Assembly: GCA_023079485.1 (NCBI GenBank)
Contig: CM041084.1
Span: forward strand, 126,022,292 to 126,086,291
Source: Archilochus colubris
Lineage: Eukaryota; Chordata; Aves; Apodiformes; Trochilidae
Direction of reading: 5' to 3'
Length of the DNA stretch: 64,000 bases
Positions 1 to 13,300 of the stretch are shown here, piece by piece. Both the position numbers and the translations under genes were made by a program. The notes beneath the pieces were generated by a model. The model was not told where the DNA came from. It made no database searches and saw only the letters and a list, made by a program, of their open reading frames with translations. How positions within the stretch are numbered: position 1 is the first letter of the stretch; every line of letters begins with the position of its first letter.

Positions 1-501
1 CCTAATAGTAGTACTAACCTTGCAAATAATACATTTTCAAGTCATCAGGCCTACATATGCTGACATAGGATTTATCTCCTGTGGTTACTTGCAGAATCTT
101 GAAAAACAAAACCATCTTGGTCTTATCTTTTGCTGACATTTCCAGTCCTTTAATTAACTTACGCTGAACTTTAAAAATGACATTTAAGGACTAGCAGTGC
201 CTTCCTAAGGAGCTTGGTCTTTGTCATGGTTAACTTAATGTTTTTGAAAATGAGAAGCTAAAAATCATTTGCTGTTAATGTGCCACTTGGGGAGTGTCTC
301 TGTGAAAATGGATTTACTTAAAACTAGTAAAGGACATCATTAAATGGGGACTGAAAGCATTGAAACCTCGTTGTCTGAGACACAGAAATCCTTAGGTTTC
401 ATTTGCATTCACAAATTGGTGCTAAAGTGTTAAGATGGCATTATTCAAAGATGTGTTTGTGAGCTGTGGTATGAAGTATTTCTCTGTGGAGATGGACTAT
501 C

Positions 502-507
502 AATAAA
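502..507 (+). terminator. Possible poly(A) signal of a plus-strand neighbour
   Basis: AATAAA at 502-507 is followed 30 nt later by TGTGTGTGTTT (537-547), a good GU-rich downstream element. In other vertebrates DECR1 lies next to CALB1 and converges on it, so this could be the end of a long DECR1 3' UTR. I see no coding exon between 1 and 500 to confirm it. Confidence 0.3.
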
Positions 508-1101
508 ACCAAGTTCCTACTGGTCTCTTGCATCCCTGTGTGTGTTTGGCTTTTGCTACAGGAAAGTTTGTCACAAGGTGGAAGTATTCAGCTGGGATGG
601 AAGATAACCATGTTCAGTCTTCAACAGTATCACAGCCTTCGTGTGAGCATTTCTGTTGCATCTGAGCAGCAGGGCAGATACTCTTTGCACCATTCCCTCA
701 GGAACTGGTAATCTTAAGCAGGAAGACTGGCATATTCCTGACTCACAAGACATAGGTCCTGAGTGGGACACGTGGAAAAGATAAAAAGGCACATTCCCAG
801 TCTCAACATTAAACTGGGATCAAGTCTGTACTTGGCTTTTGGGCTCAGACATGATGTTTGCTACCACAATCTCTTAATCTCTTAATCCATCTCTCTGCAT
901 ATGAAATAATAGGAACAATGCTTTTTTTTTTTTTAATATAACAGGTTTTTTTAAAGAATTCTACCTACTAATTAATGTATTTCTTCAGGCAATGAAAGCT
1001 TTTTTTTTTTTTTTTGAGGGAGGGCAGGATAGGAAAGGGGAATAAGTCGAGCCCACTACAATTTTTTTTTCCAAATATTTCCACAATAGAATGAATCAAT
1101 C

Positions 1102-1145
1102 TATCATAGAATGTCTTAGGTTAGGTTACTTAGAGATCATCTAGT
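1102..1145 (-). mobile_element. Possible very short decayed CR1 3'-end fragment
   Basis: The plus strand reads ATCATAGAATGTCTTAGG and then GAGATCATCTAGT, resembling the reverse complement of a CR1 terminus with many substitutions. It is only about 44 nt and could be chance. Confidence 0.35.
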
Positions 1146-4100
1146 AATAATAGGTACTGCATTGCTTTGAGGTAATGCCTACTGACATCATAAATGCCAG
1201 AAATCCATTATGTGGCTTTAAACACACAGATGCACTACTCTTTGATTCAACCACTATTATGCTGCTTTTCTTCTATATGTCCTTTTTTTAGATAGTAAAC
1301 TTTTCAGAGCTCTGTTCAGAACTGTTTCTCTTCCACAGCAAAAAGCAGTGGATTTCTATGCAAAAGCACTTAAAATAATTTCAAGGGATTTCAGACTTTA
1401 CAATCAATACTGCCTCTTGACCTAAAATTAAAAAAATATATATTCTTGTCTTTCTTTCTTTGCTTTACTTTTCAGATCTGGAGATTTAGGAAGGACACAA
1501 TTTAATTCATAGAGAACTTTTCAGAGATTGGAGCTCTTTTCTGAACCATCAGCAATTACTGGAACGTGGCCTTTAAGGGTTGGGATTTTTTATTTATTTG
1601 ATAAGGTCAGAATATTGAAGGGAGGCCTCTCAAAGTCTTTTTTGTAAATAGGTGTTGGGTATTTATTTATTCAATAACAGAACTTTTATCACTTTCAGAA
1701 ACAGGTATTGCTTTTGAAACATCTTTACCCATTTACTGTCTATAGCTGAATGAATTATTAAATATAAAGTGACAACAAAACATTTTTAAAGCCTGTGTTT
1801 TTTATTCAGCATATTCATATGTCCTGGAACTAGAAAGCACATTTTAAATTTAATGAACACCTATAATAAAAATGGAATCTATTTTATCTTACCTATACCA
1901 ATGACATCCTTTTCAAACTATGGAAGTTTCAAACTATGGTTGCTTTCACATTCTGAATATTCTTGACAGGATGTATACAGCTTTTAGGAATGGAATGTTT
2001 TTAAAACTTACATGTTACTGGGTGGCTTATATAATATATAATAAAATATATTTTTATATAATACAGTTCCAAATAACAGACTTAATTTTAAGTGAAAATA
2101 TTTAACTCTGATGTGGCTGCCCACTTTTGCAGAAGAGTGGAATAGTTTGGCTTGGATTAATTTCCTTCATTAAAACTTAGATTTATTAGGTAAAGGAGAG
2201 GAATATTACTATGAAGAGATTAATCTTGAACATTTTAAGTTTGTTTTTAGATACAACTGGATTTTTTGTTACTAAAGGAGCAACATGGAAAAGTACAAGA
2301 GAAAGTAGCTTACCTAACCCAGACCATATCTGGCCTGGAAATCCCAAAATAACCTATAACTAAATGCCCACGAAGAAGAGACTGTCCGGAAAGAGGCATA
2401 AAATATCCCTAGGTCCCAAGAGGTACCCAATCTATAAACATTCTATGCATCTGACATAAAGCAAAGTTGTCACAGCTACTTCATTCCAAATGTAGCAAAA
2501 ATGGTAGGAGATAGTATCTCTGTTAAGCACACTGACATAATTATTCTGACATTGATACCTCAGGTTGTCAGGGAGCCACCATGGAAAGGGAAGCATGAAG
2601 AAGCTTTTGCTTTCCATCATAATTTTATGGATATGACACTGGAGGAACAAGAAAGTGGGGGAATGAGTCAGAAAAGATGATTGTATACACTGGAGACTGC
2701 AAAAGGAGTTGGTAGGGTTGCAGAGGCAGTTTTAATTTTCATAGATCACAAGAAAAATGTTCCTGGAATCTAATTACCTTTTTTTGAAATTACTTCTGCA
2801 TGACCCAAAGGTGTTACCAATTCTATGAAATCAACTTCAGGACACTCACAAAGGAGGATTTGTTCTTCGTTTTCCACTTCAAAGTAGGTCTTGTCTGCTT
2901 GATTAAATCTTGAAATTGCCCTTTTTGTTGCAGTTGATGATTTATTGTCTTTTTATCTATTAACATTTCTTGGATCAATTCTGCGCTGTAAAAAGTGTAT
3001 TATAGTAGAGGCTTATAGCCAAGTTATAAAAATCATTTCAGGCTGCAAATGAGAGAAATCAGTTTTATTACCCTTTCACTGAGATAATAGAACTGTTGTC
3101 AATCTTTGCTTCTCCTATTTCTGGGAATTCCCTCTTGAATATTTCAGTTACCACTGGGAATATTCCTATTACCTAACTATTCCATAATCTGCTTTATAAG
3201 CAGAAGATAGTGTGATTTGAGGGGACTGTGGTTTCCTACATGTCCATGCTGGCTTCCAAGTTTATTGGCACATGAACTGCTCATTTGTCTGTAGGTTTTT
3301 TTCACATGCTGATAACCTGTAAGTAAAGAGACTGAATTTCAAGGAAGTTTATACCTTTATCTAACTCTGTCTTGTGTTGTAGCTGCTAAATATGTAACCC
3401 CACTTTAACTGAAGTAAAACCTGCAATCTTTCTTTTCATAGTTTAATATGCAGTAAAAGAAAATGATCTTTGGGATTTCAGTGTGTTGACCTGCTTTTAG
3501 CTGATGCAGAACAAGTTCAGAGGGGTTTGAAGATGCTCAGCATTTCAGGAAATCAGGCCACAGAGATTTGGATGCCTAAATACAGCTTCTAAGCCTCCTC
3601 ATAGACACAAGTAGGTGTGCATTTCAGCATGCCATCTATAATCATGATTATGATGAGGGCTTAGTATAAATGCACAAGATGCCAAATGAAAATTAATCAG
3701 AAAAAGCAAACATCTCATGAAACAAAGACTTAATCCCATTTTAAGCAGAGTTTAGCAGCAGCATGTGAGCATTTGGTGAAACTAGGTTCATTTTACCTAA
3801 AAGCGCTGCTGGCTGTCACCATCCTGATCTATATTTGACATATGTACATTGAAGATGCTCTTTTCAAATTTCTTAAGCTTGTGAGAGTAATCTTTACAAA
3901 GATGCATAACTAAGTTGTAAATGGGGGATTACACTGCTGCTGTGATACCCTGGATGAACAGTTCCAGGACTGAACAGTGCAGCAATGAACAGAAGCCAAA
4001 TTGCTCCTTACAGGGCCCATGCTTGATCTTGATTTAATCATTGGTGAAAATTATGTGATATTCTCCATAACGGGGTGTGGTTTGTATCATAGCTGCCAGG

Positions 4101-4312
4101 AGGGTGTTGTGAGTGACCTGCAATGAGGCCCCTGGGGTGTACTGATGGGCTTCTGGGCACAGCCAGAAGCAGGCCCAAACTCAGCCAACCCTGGTAACTG
4201 ATAAGGGTTTATATCTTATCAGCAAACACTGCATTTCTGGTACCTAAGTTTTTTGAATGGCCTAATAGTTACTGCCTTGTTTGGTCTTTTGCTTTTGTCT
4301 TATTTATTTATT

Positions 4313-4374
4313 TGATTTTTGCTTGGTTTGGTTTGGGTTTTGTTTGGGTTTTTTTGTTTTTTGTTTTTTTTTGT
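4313..4374. repeat. T/G low-complexity tract
   Basis: Runs of T interrupted by G or GG (GGTTTGGTTTGGGTTTTG and similar). It lies beyond the last candidate CALB1 poly(A) signal. The 66-codon plus-strand open frame that spans it is a composition artefact. Confidence 0.85.
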
Positions 4375-4989
4375 TGCATGTGTGTGGCTATTTAGTACTA
4401 CTAGTAGTAAAAGATTTGTATTTTAAATTAATAGAAAATCACTTTCTTTATTTGAATACCACATACTGTGTTAAATTTTAATCTGTACATACTTATATGG
4501 GAAGGGGCTACCATTTTTTACAGCATACTTGTTTGTAGTCTGTAAGGTTTGGAGCATTTCACAGCTTGAGTGCTTATTTGAATATATGAATAAAATACAT
4601 ATTTTTAGACAGTAAAATTATTATCTTGAGTGAAATGTATTTCAGGTAGCTACATGTAATTTTCTCTGTTTAGCAGGAATCTGGCATACCTGCACTACCT
4701 CATGTAATTCATATTTGTGCACAACATGATTTTATTTTTTTGGTCACCTTATGTCTGTCAGAAGAATCTTGCAGTCTTCCCTATCATCACCTCTCCTGTT
4801 ATTCCAAGTTTTGTTCTGCCCCACCCCTGATGTTTTTAAGAGCTCTGCCCAGGAGTGTTTTAGGTTTTTTAAAACCTAGAATTTTTACTGCAGTTTTGAC
4901 TCACTCATATTTACTGCACTTTGCTTTGCACTGACATGATAGACACCTTTGCTAAAACGGGTTTGTAAATTGCTGTCTTTTAATCCAAA

Positions 4990-4995
4990 TTTATT
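4990..4995 (-). terminator. Candidate distal poly(A) signal AATAAA
   Basis: A minus-strand AATAAA about 2.24 kb after the stop. With a 5' UTR of about 140 nt and 789 nt of coding sequence this predicts an mRNA of roughly 3.1 kb, close to the longest known chicken transcript. An additional AATAAA lies at 4731-4736. Confidence 0.45.
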
Positions 4996-5176
4996 TCTGA
5001 GATATAAGTGCAGGAAACATTTTGCCTGTGAGTGTCTGAGACTTTCTTTCTTTTCCTTGCCCTGCTTCAGAGCCAGCTGGTAGGCAGCAGCAGGAGTAGA
5101 AGGGTGGCTTCAGAGCAGACTTGTGACAGGTACCTTTACTCATATTTAGGAAGTTTCTGTTTTTCTGTTTTCATAT

Positions 5177-5182
5177 TTATTC
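5177..5182 (-). terminator. Candidate poly(A) signal AATAAA
   Basis: A minus-strand AATAAA about 2.05 kb after the CALB1 stop, between the 5366 and 4990 copies. Usage is inferred. Confidence 0.35.
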
Positions 5183-5365
5183 CAGTTTGTGATGACTCTT
5201 TGTCAAAACACTTTAGATGCTTTATCTTCCACTGCAATAATTTTTACCAAATGCTCACATCACATTTTTACACCCAAGCTTTTGGTTTTTTTCTTTACAC
5301 TTCTAAGTTGTTAAAATAAGGCAAAATCCAGGGTTTCAAGTGCACAGTATGAACAATATCAATCA

Positions 5366-5371
5366 TTTATT
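5366..5371 (-). terminator. Candidate poly(A) signal AATAAA
   Basis: A minus-strand AATAAA about 1.87 kb after the stop, followed on that strand by a short TTGTTC...CTGTGC stretch that resembles a U/GU-rich downstream element. Usage is inferred. Confidence 0.45.
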
Positions 5372-5872
5372 GTACTGATAGGTAGATTCACTGTTCCTTC
5401 ACTTCACATACACAATTGTATTTCACATTGCATAGAGAAAAGAGGAGAACAAGCAAGTCAGAAGTTAAATCACTGTGCGCTGAGTGGGAGTAAAGCAGTG
5501 AGAAAGAGCTAACTTAATCTTACTGTGAATTTTTTTGTGGTTTTTTTCAGTAAGACCCCATTCGGCATCATCTACACCTTAACTTTCCAAGGCTCAGACT
5601 GGAGAGATCTCAAGGCCATTAGGCTATTCCTGAAATGGTATTTAGTTGCCCAAGTTCACCTAAGGGATTCAAGGATTCATTTCAGTGGAAGTTTAGTAAA
5701 TAATTTTGAATGATCTGAGCTTGATTATTTGAGACATGTTTCAAATAAAATGCATTTACTTTTGCTTGTTAAATAAGACACACAGATGCATCTGAGAAAT
5801 TGTAATTTTCTCATTACCAATCTGCTAACCTGGAATTGCTTTTGAAACAGGTGTACATGGAGGCAGCATAGG

Positions 5873-5878
5873 TTTATT
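5873..5878 (-). terminator. Candidate poly(A) signal AATAAA
   Basis: A minus-strand AATAAA about 1.36 kb after the CALB1 stop. It could serve an mRNA of intermediate length. Usage is inferred only. Confidence 0.4.
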
Positions 5879-6504
5879 TGCTTTAAGACTCAGTCCAATT
5901 TCCTTCCTACACCAGGTCCATCTGGGAGCAATGGCCTGGACATTCATGGAGTTGTCTGGCATAAAGCAGGTATAAAACAGAAAGGGATCCAGGTGTAAAA
6001 ATAGATGAAGGGATTTCCATTTAAAAATATTTGGGAAGATGAAAGCGTTTCCCATTTAAAAAATACCTCTCTGGGAAAATAGAAAGCAGAGCCCACTATG
6101 TGAACTAAAGTTCTAAATTGGTATAAAGGCTGAATTTAATGTTAAATTTTAATACTATTATTATAGATCAGTTAGTGTAAGGTCCAAGGAGGCACATTTT
6201 TTTAAAGTTAATAGTTTTGTCCTTAATATGGTACAGAAAAAAGAATCCGGGAAATAGACAAACTAGACACCAACAAACTTAGGATATTAAATTTAATTAT
6301 AGATTACACAGAATATGATGTAAAAACAGCAATTTACTAGAATAATTATAACCTGCAAAATGTGAAAATAGTTTAGAAAATGGATTGTCATAGTCTCTGA
6401 CACAGCAATAGTCATGAAAGGTACACTTATAATATCATATGTTAATCTGTGTAATATCTATACTACCTGTCACTTAGCCAGGATTCCAAGACAGATTAAA
6501 GGCA

Positions 6505-6510
6505 TTTATT
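6505..6510 (-). terminator. Candidate poly(A) signal AATAAA (most proximal)
   Basis: A minus-strand AATAAA about 725 nt after the CALB1 stop. It would give the shortest 3' UTR if used. Usage is inferred only. Confidence 0.35.
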
Positions 6511-7234
6511 TCTGAAGTGCCCATGTTTAAATTCAGTAAAGTTAAACAGCTAGACTGAAACCACTAAATTTTTGTTAACTACTGCATGGAGATCTCTGAT
6601 AAATGCTTCATCTATGTGCTATGAGTTCATAATGAGAAGAGTAATCGAAAAACTGCAGAGCACAGATCTGTAAATGGGTGGTTTGACAATTGAAAATATT
6701 TCTTTGTACCTTGGTAAATTTCAGAAATCAGACACGCCAATATCTTCCCATTTCAGACCTAGGTCATATTTAATCTGAATTCATGTTTTGCATTAAAACC
6801 CCACAACCTTTAATTGTAATGGGAAAAGATATCTGTAGACCTTTTTGTTTTGTTCAACAAGAAATGTTGCAAGTGTCAAAGGATATGATGACCACGGCAA
6901 TCAGGTCAGCAGGTTTAATTTTTTCCATCCATGTTTGTGAAAGAAAAAAAAAAAAAAGGAAAACAAAACAAAAAAAGAATGAAAAACCAATCCTGACATA
7001 TTTTAGTTTCTTTTTGAATATACAGACTGGCCCAAACATAGACATTCTCTTTATCAATCTTATTGTTACAAAAACTGTACATTACAAACAGTATAGAAAC
7101 AAACTGAAAGGAATGTGCCACACATCCTGGCTAATTTCTATATGCAGTTTAAAAATACAGCCTACTCCCTTATAGTGCACAGTTATTGTGTAGATAGAAT
7201 ACATCACTAGTTAAGTGGACATGATAGAAGAGTT

Positions 7235-7348
7235 CTAGTTTTCCTCAGCACAGAGAATGAGAGCCAGTTCTGCTCGGTAAAGCTTTCCTCCATCAGACAA
7301 GGCCATGATGCTTTTCTTGTATGTTGCAAGGTTGTTAATGTCTAATTC
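7235..7348 (-). CDS. CALB1: CALB1 coding exon 11 (residues 226-262 and stop)
   Basis: A 114-nt coding part after acceptor ACATAG|GAATTA. It encodes [15 protein letters not shown] through the degenerate EF6 ([11 protein letters not shown]) and ends ILCAEEN followed by TAG at 7235-7237. The exon continues leftward into the long 3' UTR. Confidence 0.97.
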   Translation of the reverse strand, partial: ELDINNLATYKKSIMALSDGGKLYRAELALILCAEEN

Positions 7349-10300
7349 CTATGTAAAGAACAGATAATGTTTTATAACCCCATTATCAGCATCAACAAGT
7401 TTGTTTCCAATTGCAGAAAATGAAATTAATAATAATAATAATTAAAAAATTATCAGCTTCTCTAATAGTGACACTGCAAATATCATTCCTGTATTTGTGT
7501 GTTACCCATGTTACAGCCCCATGTTAGACAGCTGATGGCTGATGTCTCAGAAGCAAGTGTTTGACAGTGTCACTATGTAATCACAACTCTCCTAATTCAG
7601 GATTTACACTGCCGTGGTTTCTGCCAAGACTTCTAGTTGTACTTTCACTTAAGGAATTACGATTTAGAAGATCTATATTTATCTTAATTGGATGGATTGA
7701 AGTGTCCTTGAAATCCAAATTAAATCTAATCTCTAAGGGGAGAAAAGAAACCCCCTAGGATTACCTTTTTGTTCTTTTCACAGAGATCCTTCAGTAGTGC
7801 ATCAAGTTCATTTTCATCTATATAGCCATTGCCATCCTGAAAAATAACAGGAAAGATAATAGTAAACATTTTTTTTTTTTTAATTTTAGAGGTTATAGCT
7901 AGTTTTCCACAAGTTCAGGAAATAAGTGCTATCAAACTATGCAGTTAATAATTTTTTTAGGACTTACTTGATCATACATCTCAAAGGCTTTATTGAATTC
8001 TTTTGCACACATTTTGACACCCTAAATGCAAACAGAAAAAAAACACCAAAAAAACTCCCATTAATGACACCAGTTATATGTGGTGGTAACACATTACCCT
8101 AAGAATGTGAATATTCATACCTGAAATTTAATAAGAAAATTTTCCTGTACAGGGAGTAGTCTTTGGAGAGAAAAAAACAAAGTGAAAAATATTTAATTGT
8201 TTCCATAACAGTAACTGGTACATGGTATTTGTTGAGAATAGAGACAGAAGATTTACCTGGCCAGTTCAGTAAGCTCCAACTTTCCATCATTGTTTGCATC
8301 AAACATCCTGAGCTGAAAGAATACATAACTTTACATTAGTAATCAAAAGATTTTTTTTTAAACCTTAAATACAATGACACTTAGCCTTTATTTCATGCTG
8401 AAATAATGGACCCAGGTTTTAATCTGTCAGAGCTGCTGTGTGGTACATTCATTTAAACTAGTGCAGAACTAATTTGTAGTAACTAATTGTACTGAAAAAG
8501 CCTGATAAGAAGCCAAGTGAACAATTCTGATTAACCTACTGTAAGGTAGGTCTTAACCTTACTACAGTGACAAATGTCCCCTATGAGAAATGTGCATGTA
8601 ATTATTTATAAATGAGAAGAATGTTGACACACAACATTTTACTTTTGACTTCATGTCATGATCTGACAGTAGCATCATTATTCTCTATCTTAAAGGTGCA
8701 ACAACAGTCAGGTGAAGTTCAGTAGAATCCCAGGCATTTGATTCCTTAGACAGAAAACAATAGACATTTCATTCAATTGGCTAATGGGTCTAAATATTTA
8801 AGTAAGGATAATTTCTGCTTCTGTGATAAATTACAGGGAAAGAGTAAGCAGATGCTGTAGATGATCGCATTTTGTTGAAGGTGGGAAATTAAATTATAGG
8901 AATAAATATGTTAATGTAACTTGACAAAATGAGTAAATGCTATTTCTAATAATATTTATCACTCTGTTGTAGTAATTTGTTTTTCTTTGAGGCCTTGAAA
9001 GGATGAGCTTCTGGTGCCTGAGAGGCACAAGCAACTTATTATTAGAAGTAGATGAAGATGAGCGGCATTTATGTCTTTATAGTCCCATTTTTCTATTTTC
9101 AGGTATTCTTTTGCCTTTGCTGTATAAAAGATTCACAAAAGCAGCAAACTGTACAAAATGTTGTTAGACATTGTACTGAAAACACTACCACTGACACACC
9201 ATCCCATCACTTTCAGTCACAGTAATTTTAGATGTAGTTTTTACATAAGAGGGAAGGTGATATCCTCTACTGAAATATGTGCAGATTCTTTTAAAGGCAG
9301 AATTAATTCCATGGAAAAAAGACTCAATTCCACTCAGTTAATACATGATAAATGACAAAGGAGACCAGAAAAGAGACCAATTCTATAAACATTTTTTTTT
9401 CTACGTAACACCCTGGTTCTTTTTAACACTTCTTTTGTTTCTATAACAGCATCTGCCTCACATGCATTTCCCTTGAAAGGAGATTTGTTTCTGGGGGAGG
9501 TGAGCAGTGGCAGCTGTGAAGTCAACATATTCTGGATTTTGATGGGTGGCTGTGCCTGCCTGCAGCTGCTCAGGGCTGTAAGTTTTCTATTACTCTGCTG
9601 CTTTCTGAGGAGATTATGAATTGACCTTAAATATATTTTCTTATTACTATTAATTTTTTGTCATTGTGTATTGCTGCAGAGGCCAAAACTTGGACCACAG
9701 TAATCTAAAGGTCCAAAAGCTTCCTGAATGAAAAATGTACAAATTAAATTCAGTGAATTCAGCAGCAATTCTAGGTAAATGGTACAACATTCTAGGTGTA
9801 CTGGTACAACAAACCTGCAGCCTTTTTCCAGGAGACACACAAGTTTTGATTTGCCATTCTCAGGCTGGTTTGAGGCCTAGTGGGTTTACCTCACACTTTT
9901 TGGTTGCTAAAAATATTTAGGATGAAACCAAGCTGGAAAAAACAAAAAATTTTGTGCCATGCATTTACAGAAGACAAAATTTCTGAGTCTTTTGAAACGT
10001 CTACTCAGAAGCCAGCACTGGTCCCTGCTGTGAAGCACCATAACTGTGGGATGGAAGGAGCAACCTAGGGATTTTTATTTATTAAAAAAAAAAATAAATT
10101 AAAAAAAAGTATAGAATCATAGAATCATAGAATTAGCCGGGTTGGAAGGGACCTCAGAGATCATCTAGTCCAACCCTTAAGTACTTGCAGTACTAGATGC
10201 AGCAGTTGTCTTTCTGTTCCGATCACATATTTACCCTGACTAGGGCCTGGTGGGGCTCCAAGTCATTTGAATCCCACCAGTGGCTAAAAGCAACAGTGTT

Positions 10301-13300
10301 GGGATTAATCCTGTCTTGTTAAAATATGCCTCTAAATAATCTTACCATTATTTCTGTGTACTCTGTTAGCTTTGAGTCTTCGATCTGCTTATTTGCTTTC
10401 TGTAATAAATCTTTCAAGAAGCTCTGTTAAAAACAAATGGAAGAGGAATAGGTTAGTTTTTATCTGCAGTATAAAATGCTTGACTTACTACCTTCTGATT
10501 AAAGCAATGGGAAATACTATTTTCCTACCAGTTTAGTATTTATTGCTGAAGTTCCAAGTAAGTATGAAAAGAAGTAGTAATTAACAGCTAAGAATATAAT
10601 AGTTTTCTTCTATCAGCTCAAGTGTACTGCAGTTTTTATTCGGAAAAAGTGACTCATAAAACTTTTAGCACTGTATGCCATTTGTTGTGAATTTGGAAAA
10701 AATAGTTTAGCTTTCAAGTCTACTGCTTCCTAATCACCTCTATCAGTAAACTAAACTAATTAACCTTGAGTCACCTTGAAAACTTGGATGCCTAATCACT
10801 TCTTCCAACATAGGAACAATTTTACAGAAAACAATCAATGATTAAGTTTTCTCCTTGCCTGTGGCAGTGCCTGGTTCTAGAAGTGAATGTTAACCTATGT
10901 TGCTCCTTCCCACCTTCTATTTTAAATGTGTGCAGCCAGTTTCATTAGGTTTTTTGAATGAGAATTTAATATAGTGTCACATGACTTTAAAGAGCAGCCC
11001 TTTTTATCCTAAAAAGTACAATTGTTTCCACTCATTCGTCGGTTTAAGCTTTTGTACAAAAGTTCCGTGGCATTAAAAAAGAAAGACATCAATTAAACAT
11101 ACACAGTGCAAGACCTGACATGTCTACATGCCTGTCAGTGCTCAATGAAGTGCCTAATTACTGTCACCGGTTGAAATGTCATTATCTTGATGGAATTTTG
11201 GGATACATTTCAAGATAGAAAAAGAAGTAGCTCCTAAGAAAATCTATTTGTGTATAGATGATATTCTTGAATTTGAATGCAACCACGTCAATAGGCAGAT
11301 GACAAATATCAACTCTAGCTCATCCAGTCGGGCCCCCTCTGTGCTGCAAGACCTTCCTGGTAGCTTGTATACAAAGAACATGCTTCAAAACTGTAAAGGG
11401 ACATTATGGAGACGTGTAAGGTTGTGTGACTTCATGGTAGATAGAACTGGAAAGGGCACTGAAAGGATGTTCAGTCCATCTCTGTCTCAAGGCAAGATCG
11501 TCTACACCTAAACTTCCTGAGTTTCTGTCTATTGCCAAACCTTTCCTAAATACTCCTTTGGCAAAGTATTCCACTACTGTTACTATTCTTAGAAAGTTTC
11601 CCTGATTTCCTGCTTAAATTTCTCTTACAAAGTTGTAAGTGGGTGTACTTCTCACATAGCAACTACTTTAAATGTTTGGGCTTGTCAGGAAATACTGGTC
11701 TAAAAATAAAACTGGACATTTGTGTCTTATTTTCTACAAGTTAAAATGACCTCCTTCTCTGAGGCAGCCAGAATCTTGCAGCACAAGAGAGATAGGTCCA
11801 TTAGGGACCCAGTTAAAATTCTTCAGCTGATCCTCAATCAGCCTTACCTTTTTAACACTATTTTAAATAATAGCAGCTAGCTACAGTCCTTAAGACATTG
11901 TCTAACAGCTGGAGAGATCTCAAGTGCTATGGGCACGGCCTCCTCTTGGTCCTGCCAACTTCAGATACACCAACCTGTTGCAACCAGCCAGGGCTTGCTT
12001 GGCTGATGGTTACCTTGAGGTAGGATCCTTGGCAAATGTCACACACATACCAAACCCAAAGATGAAGGGAAAAGGAAAAAGGATGTGAATTGTCTGATAT
12101 GGATTCCTCTTCTCAAAAGAAGAGCTAAAAGGATTTCAGACAGTTTCATCTCCTGGTGCTTAATAAACTTGTGTAGTTCTTCCTTAAACTACTACATATG
12201 GACAAAATAGTCCAAATTAGATTGTCCAAATACTATTAGGTCTTTCTCTTGCTATGAACTGTTTTGATACCTCTGAATTTGAAGCTACAGTAATGTATCA
12301 GGCACAACTGAACTGTGGAAAAATAGTACCTTTGTACTCAGAGTCTGCAGTATATAAGCATCTCGTATGAGGAAGGCCTGAAAGAGCTGGGACTGTTCAA
12401 CGTGGAGAAGAGATGGCTCAAAGGCACTTCAACAACCTCATCAATACACATACTAAAAGGGAGTGTGTAAAGAGGATGGAATCAGGCTGGTGCCCAGTGA
12501 CAGGACAGGAGGCAGTGGGCACAAACTGAAACACAGGAGGCTCCCTCTGAACATCAGGAAACACTTTTTCCCTGTGATCCAGCCACTAGCACAGGTCTCC
12601 CAGAAAGGTTGTGGAGTGTTCATCCTTGGAGATACTCAGAAACAATCTAGACATGGTCCTGGGCATGGCCTTGCTTGGGCAGATGTTTGGGACCAGATGA
12701 CTTCCAGAGGTCCCTTCCAACCACTCTGTGAATCTGTGACACTATGATTCAGCATCTATGAATTTCTGTTATTTTTATGACTAGTTTTAAGATTCTTTAA
12801 TTCTGAAAGGCTGAGATGGCTGCTCTTTTCTGCTCTTATTTGTGCATGTTAGTGCTGATACCAAAATCCCACTAAGTTAACCAAGCAGAGGCAACACAAT
12901 TCCAGCTGTGTTAGCTGAACAGTATTACAGCAGAAACTGCAGGGTGACATAATACCTGAGAGCATGGTCTGTCCAGCAGCATAGTGATTAATGGTAGTGA
13001 TACCTTAGGATAAAGCTGACAAAGAAGCTCTCTTCCCTAAAATAGTAATTAAAAAAAGAACCAGATAACTTTCAGAGGCCTGTCTTGCTATCTTAATCTT
13101 TCTTCTAACCTAGAGTACCCGCTGTCTTAAGCCACTTGAGACAAACATTGATCTGAATCAATAACACTCTTTAAAAAACATTGATTGGATTAGAGTTTCA
13201 CTTCAAATAATCTACTGGTGATAAAAACATCAGCTAACCATATTGCTTTTCAGTCAGGTTTGAAATGCAAAAACATGCATGGGTGGGTATCTGAAGAAGC

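Larger units (their letters stand above)
1..4700. other. Intergenic region downstream of CALB1
   Basis: AT-rich sequence with T-runs near 920 and 1,000, a possible short CR1 remnant (1,102-1,145) and the T/G tract at 4.3 kb. Short open frames here lack splice context or recognisable protein similarity. No gene is called apart from a possible 3' end near 500. Confidence 0.6.
4970..7234 (-). other. CALB1: CALB1 3' untranslated region (left limit inferred)
   Basis: Sequence after the stop is AT-rich and holds AATAAA on the minus strand at 6505-6510, 5873-5878, 5366-5371, 5177-5182 and 4990-4995, with one more at 4731-4736. Chicken CALB1 is known to give several mRNAs of about 2 to 3 kb that differ in 3' UTR length. 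A tail about 2.2 kb long ending near 4,970 would give an mRNA of about 3.1 kb. The exact cleavage sites cannot be read from sequence alone. An A-rich plus-strand (U-rich in mRNA) tract sits at 6942-6976. Confidence 0.6.

Noticed and set aside
5525..5713. Plus-strand open frame with a protein-like middle part
   Set aside because: It lies in the CALB1 3' UTR on the opposite strand and shows no family I can name.
6783..7175. 130-codon plus-strand open frame overlapping CALB1 3' UTR
   Set aside because: It depends on an A-rich tract encoding a Lys run and is antisense to the CALB1 terminal exon.
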